A stretch of 64,000 nucleotides of DNA from Cordilura impudica. Taxonomy: Eukaryota; Arthropoda; Insecta; Diptera; Scathophagidae. The translations under genes and the position numbers were made by a program. Shown in pieces: positions 45,349-56,069 of the stretch. Under the pieces are notes generated by a model. It was not told the origin of the DNA. It searched no databases and worked only from the letters and a program-made list of their open reading frames with translations. Each line of letters opens with the position of its first letter. Position 1 is the stretch's first letter. The stretch covers positions 191,217,867 through 191,281,866 of the forward strand of contig OY821519.1 in NCBI GenBank assembly GCA_963682025.1, written 5' to 3'.

Positions 45349-47358
45349 TTGTCATCTGAGCTATCAAATATTGACTGGGACTCTGTTTATTACATGCCTT
45401 CAGTAGATAGTCAGCTGGATTTTTTAGAAAATAACCTGTTGGATGTATTTAGGAAATCCGTCCCAATCAAAATCGTTAAACGAAAAGCTAATGAAAAGCC
45501 ATGGTTCAATGTAGCAATTAAATCAGCCATTGATCGCAGAGATTTTGCTTACAAACGTTGGAAAACTTTCAAAATTCCCACTTTACATACTGAATATTGT
45601 AATGCACGTAGAGATGTGAATAGAATGATAAAAAGTGCGAAATCAGAGTATTATTCTAGTCGTTTTTTATCAGCTGTTGGATCCAAACAGACTTGGAAAG
45701 CTATACGTGAAATTGGTGTTGGCAAATCATCGTGTGTAACTACCAGTGACATAGATGTAGAGAAAGTAAACGAGTCCTTTACAAATCTTCCCAATGTTCG
45801 TCCGAATAAAAGCTTTTATGACCACTGTCCAACTATTTCTGGTAATTGTTTTAACTTTAACTGTGTAAATCAATCGGATGTTCTATGTAGTTGTCTCGCG
45901 ATTAAATCAAATGCAGTTGGGGTTGACAACATTCATCCAAAATTTATGAAAGCTATTATTCCGCTAATGTTACCCTATATCACGTACATCTTCAATAATA
46001 TTATTACTAAGAGCGTTTATCCCCAAAATTGGAAATATGCGAAAATCATACCCACCCCAAAACCAAACAACGAATACCGACCAATTGCAATACTACCGTA
46101 TTTGTCAAAAGTTTTTGAACATTTACTTCATGGTCAAATAAGTAATTACGACAATAATAATGATTTGTTGACAAATAGGCAATCAGGATTTCGACCACAA
46201 CACAGCTGCATAACAGCCCTTATTGATGTATCTGAAGAAATACGTAGCAAAATTGACGATGGAAATATCTCGTTCCTTGTTCTTCTTGACCACTCCAAAG
46301 CATTTGATACTGTGGATCATGAAGTTCTCTGCCTGAAGTTGCTTAAATTGTTCAATTTTTCTCCTCTATCTACACGTTTAATGTCATCATATTTATCATC
46401 CCGTCGCCAATCTGTATTTGCAAACAATAAAATTTCAAGTCCATTGCCTGTTCTGAAAGGAGTTTCACAAGGATCAATACTAGGACCACTACTATTTTCA
46501 ATTTACATCAACGATTTAGTGCGACATTTACAATACTGTAATATCCACATGTATGCTGACGATGTACAACTCTATATAAGTAGTGATTTAAGCAACATAA
46601 ACGATTGTTTGGAAAAACTAAACAGAGATCTGAAACACATTCATGACTGGGCAAATATAAACGGTTTGTGTCTTAATCCTATAAAGTCTAAGTGTTTAAT
46701 AATAGCTAAGAAAACTTTGAAGTTACCTTTTGAGCCGATTGTAATGCTTAATGATCAAAAAATAGAAATTGTATCAACAGCCAAGAATCTTGGTATCACT
46801 TTTAATTCCACTCTCACATGGTGCGACCATATAAATGCTGCTACAGGGAAAACTTATGCAATACTACGGACACTGTGGAACACCCAGTATGTTACACCGC
46901 TTAAGATTAGAAGTTTATTAGCAAAAACCTACTTAATACCAACTCTACTATATGGATGTGAAATATATGCAAGTTGCGATTTTACAAGTCGAAAAAAACT
47001 AATATCAACGTATAATGCAATATTAAGATATGTTTTTAATTTAAGAAAATATGATCATATATCTCAATATTCCAAAAAACTATATGGGGTGACTCTTACT
47101 GATTTAATGAAAATAAGAACGCTATTACTGCTACACAAAATTATATATACACGTGCACCGCCTTACTTGTCCGAAAGATTACTTTTTGCACGTTCACCAA
47201 GATCGAACGATATCATACACTTAAGATATCGAAGCTTAATATCTGAGTGGCAGTTCTATATTAATTCAGTTCGTCTTTGGAACATGCTACCCTCGTCCAT
47301 TCAAATTATAAGCAACGCTCAGCAATTTAGGAAAGAACTATTTCAATTTCACTCATAA
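45349..47358 (+). pseudogene. LINE 1 ORF2, reverse transcriptase part
   Basis: A 669-codon open frame without internal stops. It holds the linker (WFNVAIKSAIDRRDFAYKRW), then RT motifs: YRPIAILPYLSKVFEHLL, NRQSGFRPQHSCITAL, FLVLLDHSKAFDTVDHEVL (motif A, catalytic D), LKGVSQGSILGPLLFSIYIN (motif B), IHMYADDVQLYIS (motif C, YADD) and GLCLNPIKSKCLII; the C-terminal part has YGCEIYASCDF and SEWQFYINSVRLWNMLP. The start shown is only the first in-frame codon after the Helitron; the true protein began in the endonuclease. By my reading, removing the Helitron exactly at its A/T site leaves the two halves one base out of frame, so an additional small indel is likely. Otherwise the RT looks intact. 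Confidence 0.92.
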
Positions 47359-47698
47359 TTAATTAAAAGTAATTGACTTCAGCTCTCATTTATATATATA
47401 TTTTGTTTCTTTAAAAAAAAATTATTTCTTTTATATTTATATTTATTTATTTATATATTTTTATTAAATTAACCCATTATGCTTCATATGTATTAATCAT
47501 TTTTTTATTATTAATTTTTTATCTTTTTGGGTTTTATTTATTAAATTAATTTTTTTTCTGTTATACTGTGTACTATTTATATACTGTGTGTTTTTAAATG
47601 TACTTATTCATCATTACTTTGTAAAAATCCATTACTTTAATTATAAGATTGTAAATCTTGTTGTAATGGAAAAATAATGAAATATATTAAAATTAAAA

Positions 47699-49185
47699 TT
47701 AAAAAGAAATGTGATATCTTACGATATTGTTAAACGTTATATTTAGCCTGGACTTACTTTTAGTATCGCAACTTGCAAATATTTCACATGCATATAGTAG
47801 TATTGGTATTAAGTATGTCTTTACAAGTAGCAAGCGTATATTAGTTAGTGTACAATATTGGGTAGGCCAAAGTGTTCGTAAGTAATATCGAATACGTTTT
47901 ACCACAGCCAGCTGCATGGTCGGACAAAGTCAATGTTTTATTACAGATAACACCCAGATTTTGCTCGTTCAATGATTTCGATTTGTTGACCACTTATACA
48001 TATGTTTAGATTGTCTGAAATTCTTGTTAATCTTTTACTCATCAAAATACACTCTTTTTTTTTGTGGATTGAGACTCAGTACGTTTGCAGCTGCCCAGCG
48101 AGAAACATGTTCTAGGTCATGATTCAATTTTCTACTGCAATCTTCCATTTTTTCTTGCTTGCTGCTAATATATAACTGTGCGTCATCGGCATACATTCTT
48201 ATATTGCAGTGAATTAACTGCTTAGGTAGATCCGAAGCATAAATTGAGAAAAGGAGGGGACAAGAATAGATCCCTGTGGAACACCTCTTACCACAGTAAG
48301 GAACGTCGACGCAATTATACTAGTTTCTACGCATTGCGAACGATTTATTAGGTAATAGGTCATAAGTGCAACAGAAGTTGGTGAAAAGTGCATCATCTTT
48401 TTAAGCTTTTGTAGCAAAACTGTGTGATCCACCGTATCGAAAGCTTTTGAATGGTCTAACAGCACAGCTCTAAAGTACATCGAAGGGACTAACGCAGTCA
48501 AATGAAAAAAGGATTTATGGGGCATAATTAGGGGTATACTTGTCATAATATGAGTTTTCAGCTTGAGGCATTGGAATATTAATAAAATTCTCGTTAATTT
48601 CAAGGGTATTTTCTTCTATACCCTTCCTCTTTCCAACCACAATTTCTCTAATAGTTTTCCATGTTTTTTTTTTTTTTTGCATCAATTGATCTTGAAAACT
48701 TTTCAGCATAGTATGTGGCCTTAGCTTTCTTATGCTTTTATTGACAATTTTTCTGGTTGCGTGTAAAAGTTCATGAACTGCGTTGGTTTTAAACCGCTTC
48801 CATCGGAAAAAGGCTTTATCACGATTTTCTATAATATTTTTAATTTTCGCTGTAAACCATGGTGTTTGTCGCTTGCTTGTTATTTTTACTTTAATCGGAA
48901 CAATAATATTATGTAAAGCTGAGACATGGTGTTCCAAGAAGGACAGCTGATCATCTACCGATAACATAGAGTATATCGAGTTCCAATCGATTTGGCAACA
49001 CGCTTCCTCCCACTGAGTGAAATTTATGTTTTTGAAGTCTCTAAATTCTATTGTTTTGCTGGGAACTTGTAAAGGAATATCACTGGTTATAAAGATTATG
49101 TCGCATTTAGAAAAACCAGGTGCAGACAGTTGGTCATACATCAGTGTGTTTGCTTCATCAGAGACGAAGAATGAGTTGTTTGTGG
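47699..49185 (-). pseudogene. LINE 2 ORF2, endonuclease end to RT
   Basis: Relative of LINE 1 ORF2 with many lesions. In minus-strand order: MYDQLSAPGFSKCDIIF (end of the endonuclease), FRDFKNINFTQWEEACCQID, TPWFTAKIKNIIENRDKAFF (linker), a T-run at 48666-48678, VLLDHSKAFDTVDHTVL (RT motif A), VVRGVPQGSILVP (motif B), YADDAQLYIS (motif C, about 48190) and RTLWPTQYCTLTNIRLLLVK to NNIVRYHISF. Frames change at least three times. The fingers region of RT between the linker and motif A is deleted. The sequence stops at 47699, where LINE 1 entered. Confidence 0.88.
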
Positions 49186-49198
49186 TATAGGGTATAAA

Positions 49199-50387
49199 AA
49201 CCCAGCAAGAGCCTTTATAGTAACCTTATACAACAATGGTTACAATATTGAGTATAAAACACAGGTGGATGGTAGTTTAAACATTCTCGCTTTTCTATGT
49301 CTTTTATTTAAAAAGTCACCGCAAAGCCAAGGGCAATACCAAGGAGTGTATGTAATATTCTATTTTTGAAAACATCCCCAAATATCACAACATTCTGCTT
49401 TAGTTTAAAAAATCTTTATTTCTTATCATAGATATTTAACTTAGAGATTAAACAATCATCAATAGAAAAACCCAACGGCAGCAAAGAACATTCAAGAAAA
49501 AATTATTTATTTAAAGAAAAAATTTCCTCCCCAATGTCCTCTGTGGTCATTTAGAATGTATCCATTAATGTGAAAAGCTCTCTATTAAATCTGCTTACAA
49601 CAATTGTAAGTAAACATTCACAAACTCATCTTCGATTAAAAAACACTTAATGAGACACTCAAACAAAACTCCATTAAAACGATATTTAATTTTAAAAAAC
49701 AACAAACTTTCAGACAATTTCAACATTGTACACTGAAATTGATGTCCATTAAATTTATAAATGGAATAAATGGACCGCATATTAAACACACAAAAACACT
49801 TTTTGTGGATTAAAAAAGAGAAGGAATTGTGTTTAATAGAAATAAATGTGATTATAAATAATTTTTTTTCTTTTGAATTTTTATAATTTTTAGAAACAAG
49901 TGCAAAACACATACAAAGGTACATAAATTGTTCAATTGTATTTTTGCAAGAAAATGTGAATTTATTTGGGCGTTAGTTAGCCAATATTTACTTGACCAAT
50001 ATCTACTCACCAACAAAATATTCAGTTTTAAGCACTTTTATAATAAATATAAGAGCTTATTTTTTATACAATATTTAAAAAAGGAATTTTTACTATAGTA
50101 TTATATTTATTGAAATAATATGTATCCTTAAAAAAAAAAACTTTCCAAATCTCTTGTTTTTAGTTTTTTTTTTTGTGTGTTTATAACATTTTACTTTATG
50201 TATTGTAACTTAATGCAGATAATTAAAGTCACTGGTTTTTTTTGAATGCCCTTTTTTAAATATAATACTTTTTATACATATTTAGTCATAAATTAGGTTT
50301 TTGCTTGTTCCTTTCTAAAATATATTGTGACCTTTTTATTATTCATCTAATTAAAATTTTCTAATCGTATACTCATTGTCTTGTATT
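49199..50387. other. No recognisable gene
   Basis: AT-rich; a 109-codon minus-strand frame (49595-49924) has no motif and the composition of noise. No terminal repeats identified. Confidence 0.5.
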
Positions 50388-51022
50388 TTTATACCCTATA
50401 CCACTATGTGGTTTGGGTATAATGACTTTGTGCTACTGTTTGTGACTACCAAAAATATTTGACTTATACCCATCTGTTATTATACCGATCGAATCAGAGA
50501 AGCACTTGGTGAGAAGCGGTCCAGGTTCAGACCTAGCCCCCATATAAATGACCCCTATGAAATCAACATAAATTGCCATAAGATCCAAATTATCATATAA
50601 ATCGTACTCAAATTGGGTTTGTATGTATATATTACATCCATTAATCAGTAGTCTAAAAATGATGCCTATTGGACAACTCTTAGTCAGCCCATATAGAGCT
50701 GCTTCCCTATCTTCACTTAAATCTATCAAAAACTATAATATTGCACTGATTCTTCTCAAATTTTGTTTGTATATATTTTTGCAAAATACAAGAGACTTTA
50801 ACAAACATGGTCAGGATCGGTCCATTTTAGGGCCTAGTCCCCATATAGATATAGCATCCGATATGAACTTTTTTATATCTGCAGCCAAAAAAATTCCACT
50901 CAAATTTGGTTTATGCTTATTTTCTATATGCAGTTAGTTGGGCCAGAGAGATAGGGCCTCCAAACGCATGGTATAGGGTATCATATAGTTGGTCTAGACC
51001 GACTATACTTTTCTTACTTGTT
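50388..51022 (-). mobile_element. INE-like element, copy 12
   Basis: Reverse copy with both ends (TTTATACCCTATACCACTAT; GACTATACTTTTCTTACTTG). About 160 bp with the (GTCY)n tract is deleted: ACCGATCGAATCAGAGAAGC leads directly into the AGAAGCGGTCCAGGTTCAGA region. Confidence 0.85.
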
Positions 51023-51529
51023 CTTATTGTAATGAAACAAAAACGCTTTCTGGATCATTAACATCACCTTTTAGTTTGTCAGTTGATGTTATCAAAAAGT
51101 CAACTAGATTGCGTGACACATCAAATTATGTATTTAATTAGCAAAACAAAAGAAATTGATTATTCTCAAACCCGATGTTGGAAAATATTGTAATCTCACT
51201 GCCAAGATAAAGTTTGCTTTAATATAAATATGTTTTAAAATTGCGTCAATTTTTGTCCAAAAATTGTTTTGAAGATTCCATAATATTTGTAGAATAATCA
51301 CTGAAATTTATAAAGGAGTGAGCACAGAAAACAATTATATCTGCAATCATTTCACAATTTAAAAGCTCAATGATTGCACCAGCCGTCAACCGGATAAATT
51401 TTTAGAATTAGATAAAAATAATAATAAACAAATAAGATGGCTGAGTAAACAATGCTCAGTACCAGAAGTTTTAGGAAGCGTTATCAGATTCATCTTTGCT
51501 GAGTTCATAATTTAATATCGAAAATAAGC

Positions 51530-51673
51530 ATAAAACGAATTTAGTGCTATTGTTATTAATCTGTGGCGTCCAGATATGAAAAAGTTCAAATCTGAAATTC
51601 TATATGGAACTAGGTAAAATAATGAACCGAACATGACCATAGTTAGTAAAGTTACTTAATTTTCGCAAAAAAA
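51530..51673 (+). mobile_element. INE-like fragment, cut by a Helitron
   Basis: AATAAGCATAAAACGAATTT to AGTTAGTAAAGTTACTTAAT matches the 5' body of the family without its start; it stops where the Helitron 5' end begins. 51023-51529 before it holds no recognised feature. Confidence 0.6.
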
Positions 51674-51706
51674 TCTATATATATAAAAATCAAATGCCGT
51701 GTATTA

Positions 51707-52233
51707 TATGGTGTTCACACTACGATATTTTGAGGTGTTTTAGCTCATGTTTTGCAAAACAAAACACAGTCGTTCACACTTGATTTAGTGTGTTTAAGTT
51801 AAACATTTCAGCAAATTGAACAGCTGTTTCCAAAATAAAAAACAATTGAAAAGTTATAAAATTTTGAAAATTGATAAAAAATAATATCATTAAATTGGCG
51901 GCCAACTACTTAAATTATATTAATGATGAAATTATCAATATAGATGCGTTATTTTCATTTTTGTATTGTATTTTTTTTGATTGTAATGCCACTTTAATAG
52001 TAATGTTAAAAAAATAAGGATGCCAACTTGGCAAACATGAGTAATATTGCACTGAACATGCGCAAAGTTAAATACAACTCTGTCATATTTTCGGTTTTTG
52101 AGGTGTTTAAGATTTAAACATCTCAATTGAGATGTTTAGCCAACGAAAAAATGTATGGGAAAACATCTCAATTTGCCTTGTTTATCACATAAACACTAAA
52201 CACTTCGCTAAACACTTAAGTGTGAACGCCATA
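51707..52233. mobile_element. PIF/Harbinger-type MITE with TTA duplication
   Basis: TIRs TATGGTGTTCACACT and (inverted) TATGGCGTTCACACT; flanked by TTA at 51704-51706 and 52234-52236. Removing it restores the expected Helitron 5' sequence GTGTATTAGTCTCGC, which confirms both borders. 527 bp, non-coding; GTGTTT- and AAACATCTCA-type motifs repeat inside. Confidence 0.85.
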
Positions 52234-52489
52234 TTAGTCTCGCTAAAACTCGAGAACCACTTAGCCGATTTACAACCAATACATGCGTTGAAAAGGTCTA
52301 CTTCCACTGATGGTTTAGCAAAAATATCTACGCATATTCGGAAAATATCTACGCATATTCGGAAAATATCTACGCATATTCGTTTTACGCACTTTTTTTG
52401 ATTGTGTGTTTTTCCCATATAAAATTTGTGAACTCATTTACATTTTTCTTATGAGAAGTGCATTTTATCCCCATAGGTATAGAACACAA

Positions 52490-53190
52490 AGGCTCTGCTT
52501 GCGCGCGTTATTTGACTTCCTTGATATCTGTGTGTCTATTGATGGACAATTAAGCGCCACTTATAGCGAAGCATGCCAAAAATTAGGATTTTTGAACATG
52601 ATGCACATTGGAAAAATACATTAACTGACGCATCGGTATCAGCATCTCCACAATACATTAGAATTTTATTTTCAATCATTACCTCAACTTGCCATCCGGC
52701 CCATTCATTTGATTTATGGATAAAATATCGTGATTATATTATGCAATATATTTTACATCGGAATATATTTAGCTTTTAATGACGGAATATATTTAACTTT
52801 TAATGTTCAATTGAATTATATAGAGGAAATTTATAACGATACATTGATATTGATTGAGGATATGTGATTAGGAATGACGAGTGAAGCTTTGGCTTATCAT
52901 CACCTAATCGTTCAAGAGATTATATTTTTATTCAAGATTTTCTTCGAGACCAGAATTTCGATCCAAATGTATTGAAAAATAATTAAGAATATATTCCGGT
53001 ATTAAATCAACAGCTTATGAAACAACATTGCAAGGAATTGATAGTGGTGGCGTGTAATTTTTGGATGCACCTGGTGATACTGGCAAACATTTTTTGATAA
53101 CTTTAATTTTAATAACTACACGAGCACGTGGTAGAATTGCTTTGACCATTGCATCTTCTGGAATTGCTGCCACTTTATGGCCGTAGGACA
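52490..53190 (+). pseudogene. Helitron B replicase (helicase) relic
   Basis: Pieces in changing frames: LSATYSEACQKLGFL, then HDAHWKNTLTDASVSASPQY, IRILFSIITSTCHPAHSFDLW, and further on LDAPGDTGKHFLITLIL (Walker A; the usual GKT has become GKH, codon CAT at 53088) and ALTIASSGIAATLW. These match, in order, the junction of the Rep part and the PIF1-type helicase of Helitrons. Stops and frameshifts (for example TAA at 53055) kill it. Rep HUH motifs were not seen. Confidence 0.82.
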
Positions 53191-53266
53191 AATTTCTTCT
53201 GAATACGGCGAATTTAAAAATTTACAAAACTTAAATACTTCATCAGCTACAATAAATTAATTAAAA

Positions 53267-54040
53267 ACAAGTAAGAAAATTATAGTCGGTCTAGACCGAC
53301 TATACGATACCCTATACCATGCGTTTAGAAACCCTATCTCTTAGGCCCAACTAACTGGACATTGAAAATAAGCAAAAACCACATTTGAGTGGGATTTTTA
53401 TTAATTTTTTTGGCTGCAGATATGAAAGAGTTCATATCGGATGCTATATCTATAAAGGGACTAGGTCCAAAAATGGACCCATCCTGATCATGTTTGGTAA
53501 AGTCTCTTGTATTTTGCAGAAATATGTACAAACAAAATTTGAGAAGAATCAGTGCAATATTTTTGTTTTTTAATAGATTGAACTGAAGATCGGGAAGCAG
53601 CTCTATATGGGGTCAAAGGGATCATTTTTGGACTACTCATTAGAGGATGTAATGAACGCATACAAACACAATTTGAGGAAGATCTATATGACAATTTGGA
53701 TCTTATGGAAATTTATGTCGATTTCATATGGGAAATTTGTATGGGGGCTAGGTCTGAACATGGACCGATTCTCACCAATTTCAATAGCGTTCATCCCATG
53801 GCCGATAGAAGCTTATATACCAAATTTCATCAAAATACATTCATATTTGCGACCTGCAGTTTGATTACAAGCTTTACATGGACACACAGACGGACGGACG
53901 GACATTGTTAAATCAACTCAGAAAGTGATTCTGATTCGATCGGTATAATTAAAGATGGGTCTAGGTCAAATATTTTTGGTTGTTACAAACAGCAGCACAA
54001 AGTCATTATACCCAAACCACATAGTGGTATAGGGTATAAA
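53267..54040 (+). mobile_element. INE-like element, copy 14 (full length)
   Basis: Forward, from ACAAGTAAGAAAATTATAG and the perfect TAGTCGGTCTAGACCGACTA palindrome to GTGGTATAGGGTATAAA. Three GGAC units at 53890-53903. Very similar to copy 7 (24545-25329), so one of the younger copies. Confidence 0.9.
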
Positions 54041-54090
54041 TAGTTAAGCTATAAATGGTAATGTGATTAAGATTAAATGTTATAAAATTA

Positions 54091-55250
54091 CTAGCTGGAC
54101 CCGGCAAACGTTGTTTTGCCCTCAATGAATTTTTAATTTTAGTTAGAATCTGTATATATCTATATAAAAAAACGTTTGTGCATTTGTTAGTATTAAAACT
54201 GTGAAAAAAAACATGTTTTATTTATGAAAATTAAAATAAATACATATTGTAACATACATATGTATAAGAATGACCAATAAATTTCTATCATTGTAATTCT
54301 AAGAAGAGTGAACAATATTTTTAGTTTCCTTATTCTGGCAGTAAATTAATAAATTTGCTGGCTTTCCGACACGGGAAAAACAACTGTTTTCGAGGTCCAA
54401 ACCACATATGTGCAATGATGGTCCTTGAGATTTATTGATGGTTATGGTAAAGCCCAATCTGTTCGGAAATTGCAATCTTTTGAGTGTTATCGGTGTGTCG
54501 GTAGGAATCATAGGAATTCTTGGCAGCAAGACATGTTTTCCTTTAAATTTGCCTTTGAGAATTGTGGCCTCAATAACATTGGGTATTATTCTCTCAACAA
54601 TTAACCTGGTTCCATTACATAGTCTCGGAGCGGTGAGGTTACGTAGCAAAATTATTGGAGAACCAACTTTTAATTTTAATAAATGGTGAGGTAGATCGGG
54701 CACATCAAGTGAATTCAAAAATTCTGTTGGATAATTGACTGCTTCATTTTCTTCAACAACACTATCCATAGATTTGAAGTAACACTTTCAGAATCAATCA
54801 TGTCCTGAATAATAACATTAATATTATCGACATCGAAATTTTTTGCGGCTTAAATAGTTCTTTCACTTAAACAAGTAGTTGTTTTGAAAACTGGTCAGCC
54901 GTTGGATCATGGATAATAAAATGAGAGCTCCACCAAAAAGTCTTTCATTGCCTTTCAAATCTTTTAAAGTTGTATGTTGTGCTTCTAAGGAATGTTTGTA
55001 AGCCATGTTATATTCATCCCAAATAATAATATTGCATTTTGGCAGAACTTTTGCCATACCGGAATGATTTTTTATATTACATACGGCATTCTCATTCGTT
55101 TGTACATTTAACGGTGATTTGAGTGCTGAATGAGCTGTACGACCACCATGCAATAATGTTGCGGCTATTCCGGATAAAGCAATAGCTAATGCAATTTTCC
55201 TTCCTTTTTGGTTAGAATATTTGTATATAAAAACGTTTGTGAATCTTGGA
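54091..55250 (-). mobile_element. Helitron C, minus strand, 5' part unclear
   Basis: Its 3' end on the minus strand is the hairpin GGCAAAACAACGTTTGCC, a spacer and CTAG (54091-54094) followed by T. The replicase relic at 54299-55200 is oriented towards this end, as expected. Two similar segments with CAGC(T/G)CCA(T/C)CTA and CGGGTCCA at 55290-55435 probably belong to its upstream part, but the 5' TC was not located. Confidence 0.75.
54299..55205 (-). pseudogene. Helitron C helicase relic (PIF1 type)
   Basis: Minus strand, N to C: 55200-55140 ALAIALSGIAATLLHGGRTA; 55110-54990 NHSGMAKVLPKCNIIIWDEY (Walker B DE); HSLEAQHTTLKDLKGNERLF; then in another frame 54769-54299 VNYPTEFLNSLDVPDLPHHL, LKVGSPIILLRNLTAPRLCN, GTRLIVERI, LPRIPMIPTD, QFPNRLGFTITINKSQGPSL and SRVGKPANLLIY. 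This is the second half of a Helitron replicase helicase; it unwinds DNA during rolling-circle transposition. The last 156 codons are open. Frames break between 54863 and 54770, and the Rep domain is absent. Confidence 0.88.
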
Positions 55251-55540
55251 ACTTATAAAATTTTAATAAATTTGACAACTCATTATTTTTCGAACGCCAG
55301 CTCCATCTACCGGGTCCAACAAAAAAATTTTTGGAATCATCTAACATACATATATGTACATTCTTAGTTTCAGTAAAATCGCACCGTAAATAAGAATATT
55401 CGAAATGACTTTACCCCAGCGCCACCTATCGGGTCCATTTATACATACAAAAATTTCCAATGATAAAACATACATACATTCTGAATTGCAGTCAAATCGC
55501 ACTAAATAGATAAATAAAAAAATCAAAAAAAGAGTTTAAC

Positions 55541-55910
55541 TTCTTATATATAAAATTCTCGTGTCGCGGTCTATGTAATTGAACTCCTCCGAAACGGCTT
55601 GACCGATTCTCATGAAATTTTGTGTGGATGTTGGGTAGGTCTCAGAAACGAACAACAGGTATTTTTTTTTTTGATATCTCAAGTGGGCGTGGCACTTATG
55701 GCTATCATAGTACTCCAGATATCTGATTTTAAAAGTTCACTTTGTATGGGGGCTACCCCTCCCAGTGGCCCTATCAAAAAAAAAATAGACGTTGTCCGAT
55801 TCTCAGACCTACCCAATATGCGCACGAAATTTCATGAGAATCGGTCGAGCCGTTTCGGCGGAATTTTACCACAAACACCGCGACAGAAGAATTTTATATA
55901 TGTATAAGAA
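55541..55910. mobile_element. Element with ~105-bp inverted repeats
   Basis: TTCTTATATATAAAATTCTC with GTCGCGGT, GAAACGGCTTGACCGATTCT and CATGAAATTTTGTG on the left is mirrored on the right (TTCTTATACATATATAAAAT inward, GAAACGGCTCGACCGATTCT). The centre holds GTGGGCGTGGCAC and TCATAGTACTCCAGATAT, related to the monomers of the Helitron at 43.5-45.3 kb. Superfamily not assigned. Confidence 0.7.
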
Positions 55911-55921
55911 GATATACTTTT

Positions 55922-56069
<148 letters not shown>

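Larger units (their letters stand above)
42187..47705 (+). mobile_element. LINE 1 (5'-truncated non-LTR element, CR1/jockey group)
   Basis: Runs from the end of ORF1 through an endonuclease and RT to a 3' tail with ATTAAAATTAAAATTAAA near 47690-47705. About 3.7 kb once the Helitron at 43512-45343 is removed. It lies inside LINE 2, in opposite orientation. No target duplication is obvious. The clade (CR1 against jockey) cannot be decided by eye; an ORF1 with an FP-like C-terminus favours CR1. Confidence 0.85.
40234..49181 (-). mobile_element. LINE 2 (5'-truncated, CR1/jockey-group), host of later insertions
   Basis: Minus strand, flanked by a 7-bp duplication GTGGTAT. Its 3' tail, AAATAAATAAATAAATAAA when read on the minus strand, abuts the left duplication. 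Coding remnants run 49185 to 47699 (endonuclease end, linker, RT), then continue beyond an inserted LINE at 42185 to 41920 (thumb and C-terminal part), followed by 3' UTR that holds a DD41D mariner. Roughly 2.2 kb of LINE 2 is left after removing insertions. Confidence 0.85.
51674..53260 (+). mobile_element. Helitron B, plus strand, 3' end unclear
   Basis: Starts A|TCTATATATATAAAAATC at 51674, the usual insect Helitron 5' end, followed (after a nested MITE) by CTCGCTAAAACTCGAGAACC and CACTTAGCCGATTT. Replicase remnants follow at 52490-53190. Three tandem 21-bp units (ATCTACGCATATTCGGAAA type) lie at 52321-52382. The 3' end was not found; an INE-like element begins at 53267. Confidence 0.7.

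Noticed and set aside
49595..49924. 109-codon minus-strand frame
   Set aside because: K/F/N/I-rich composition as expected for AT-rich noise; no motif.
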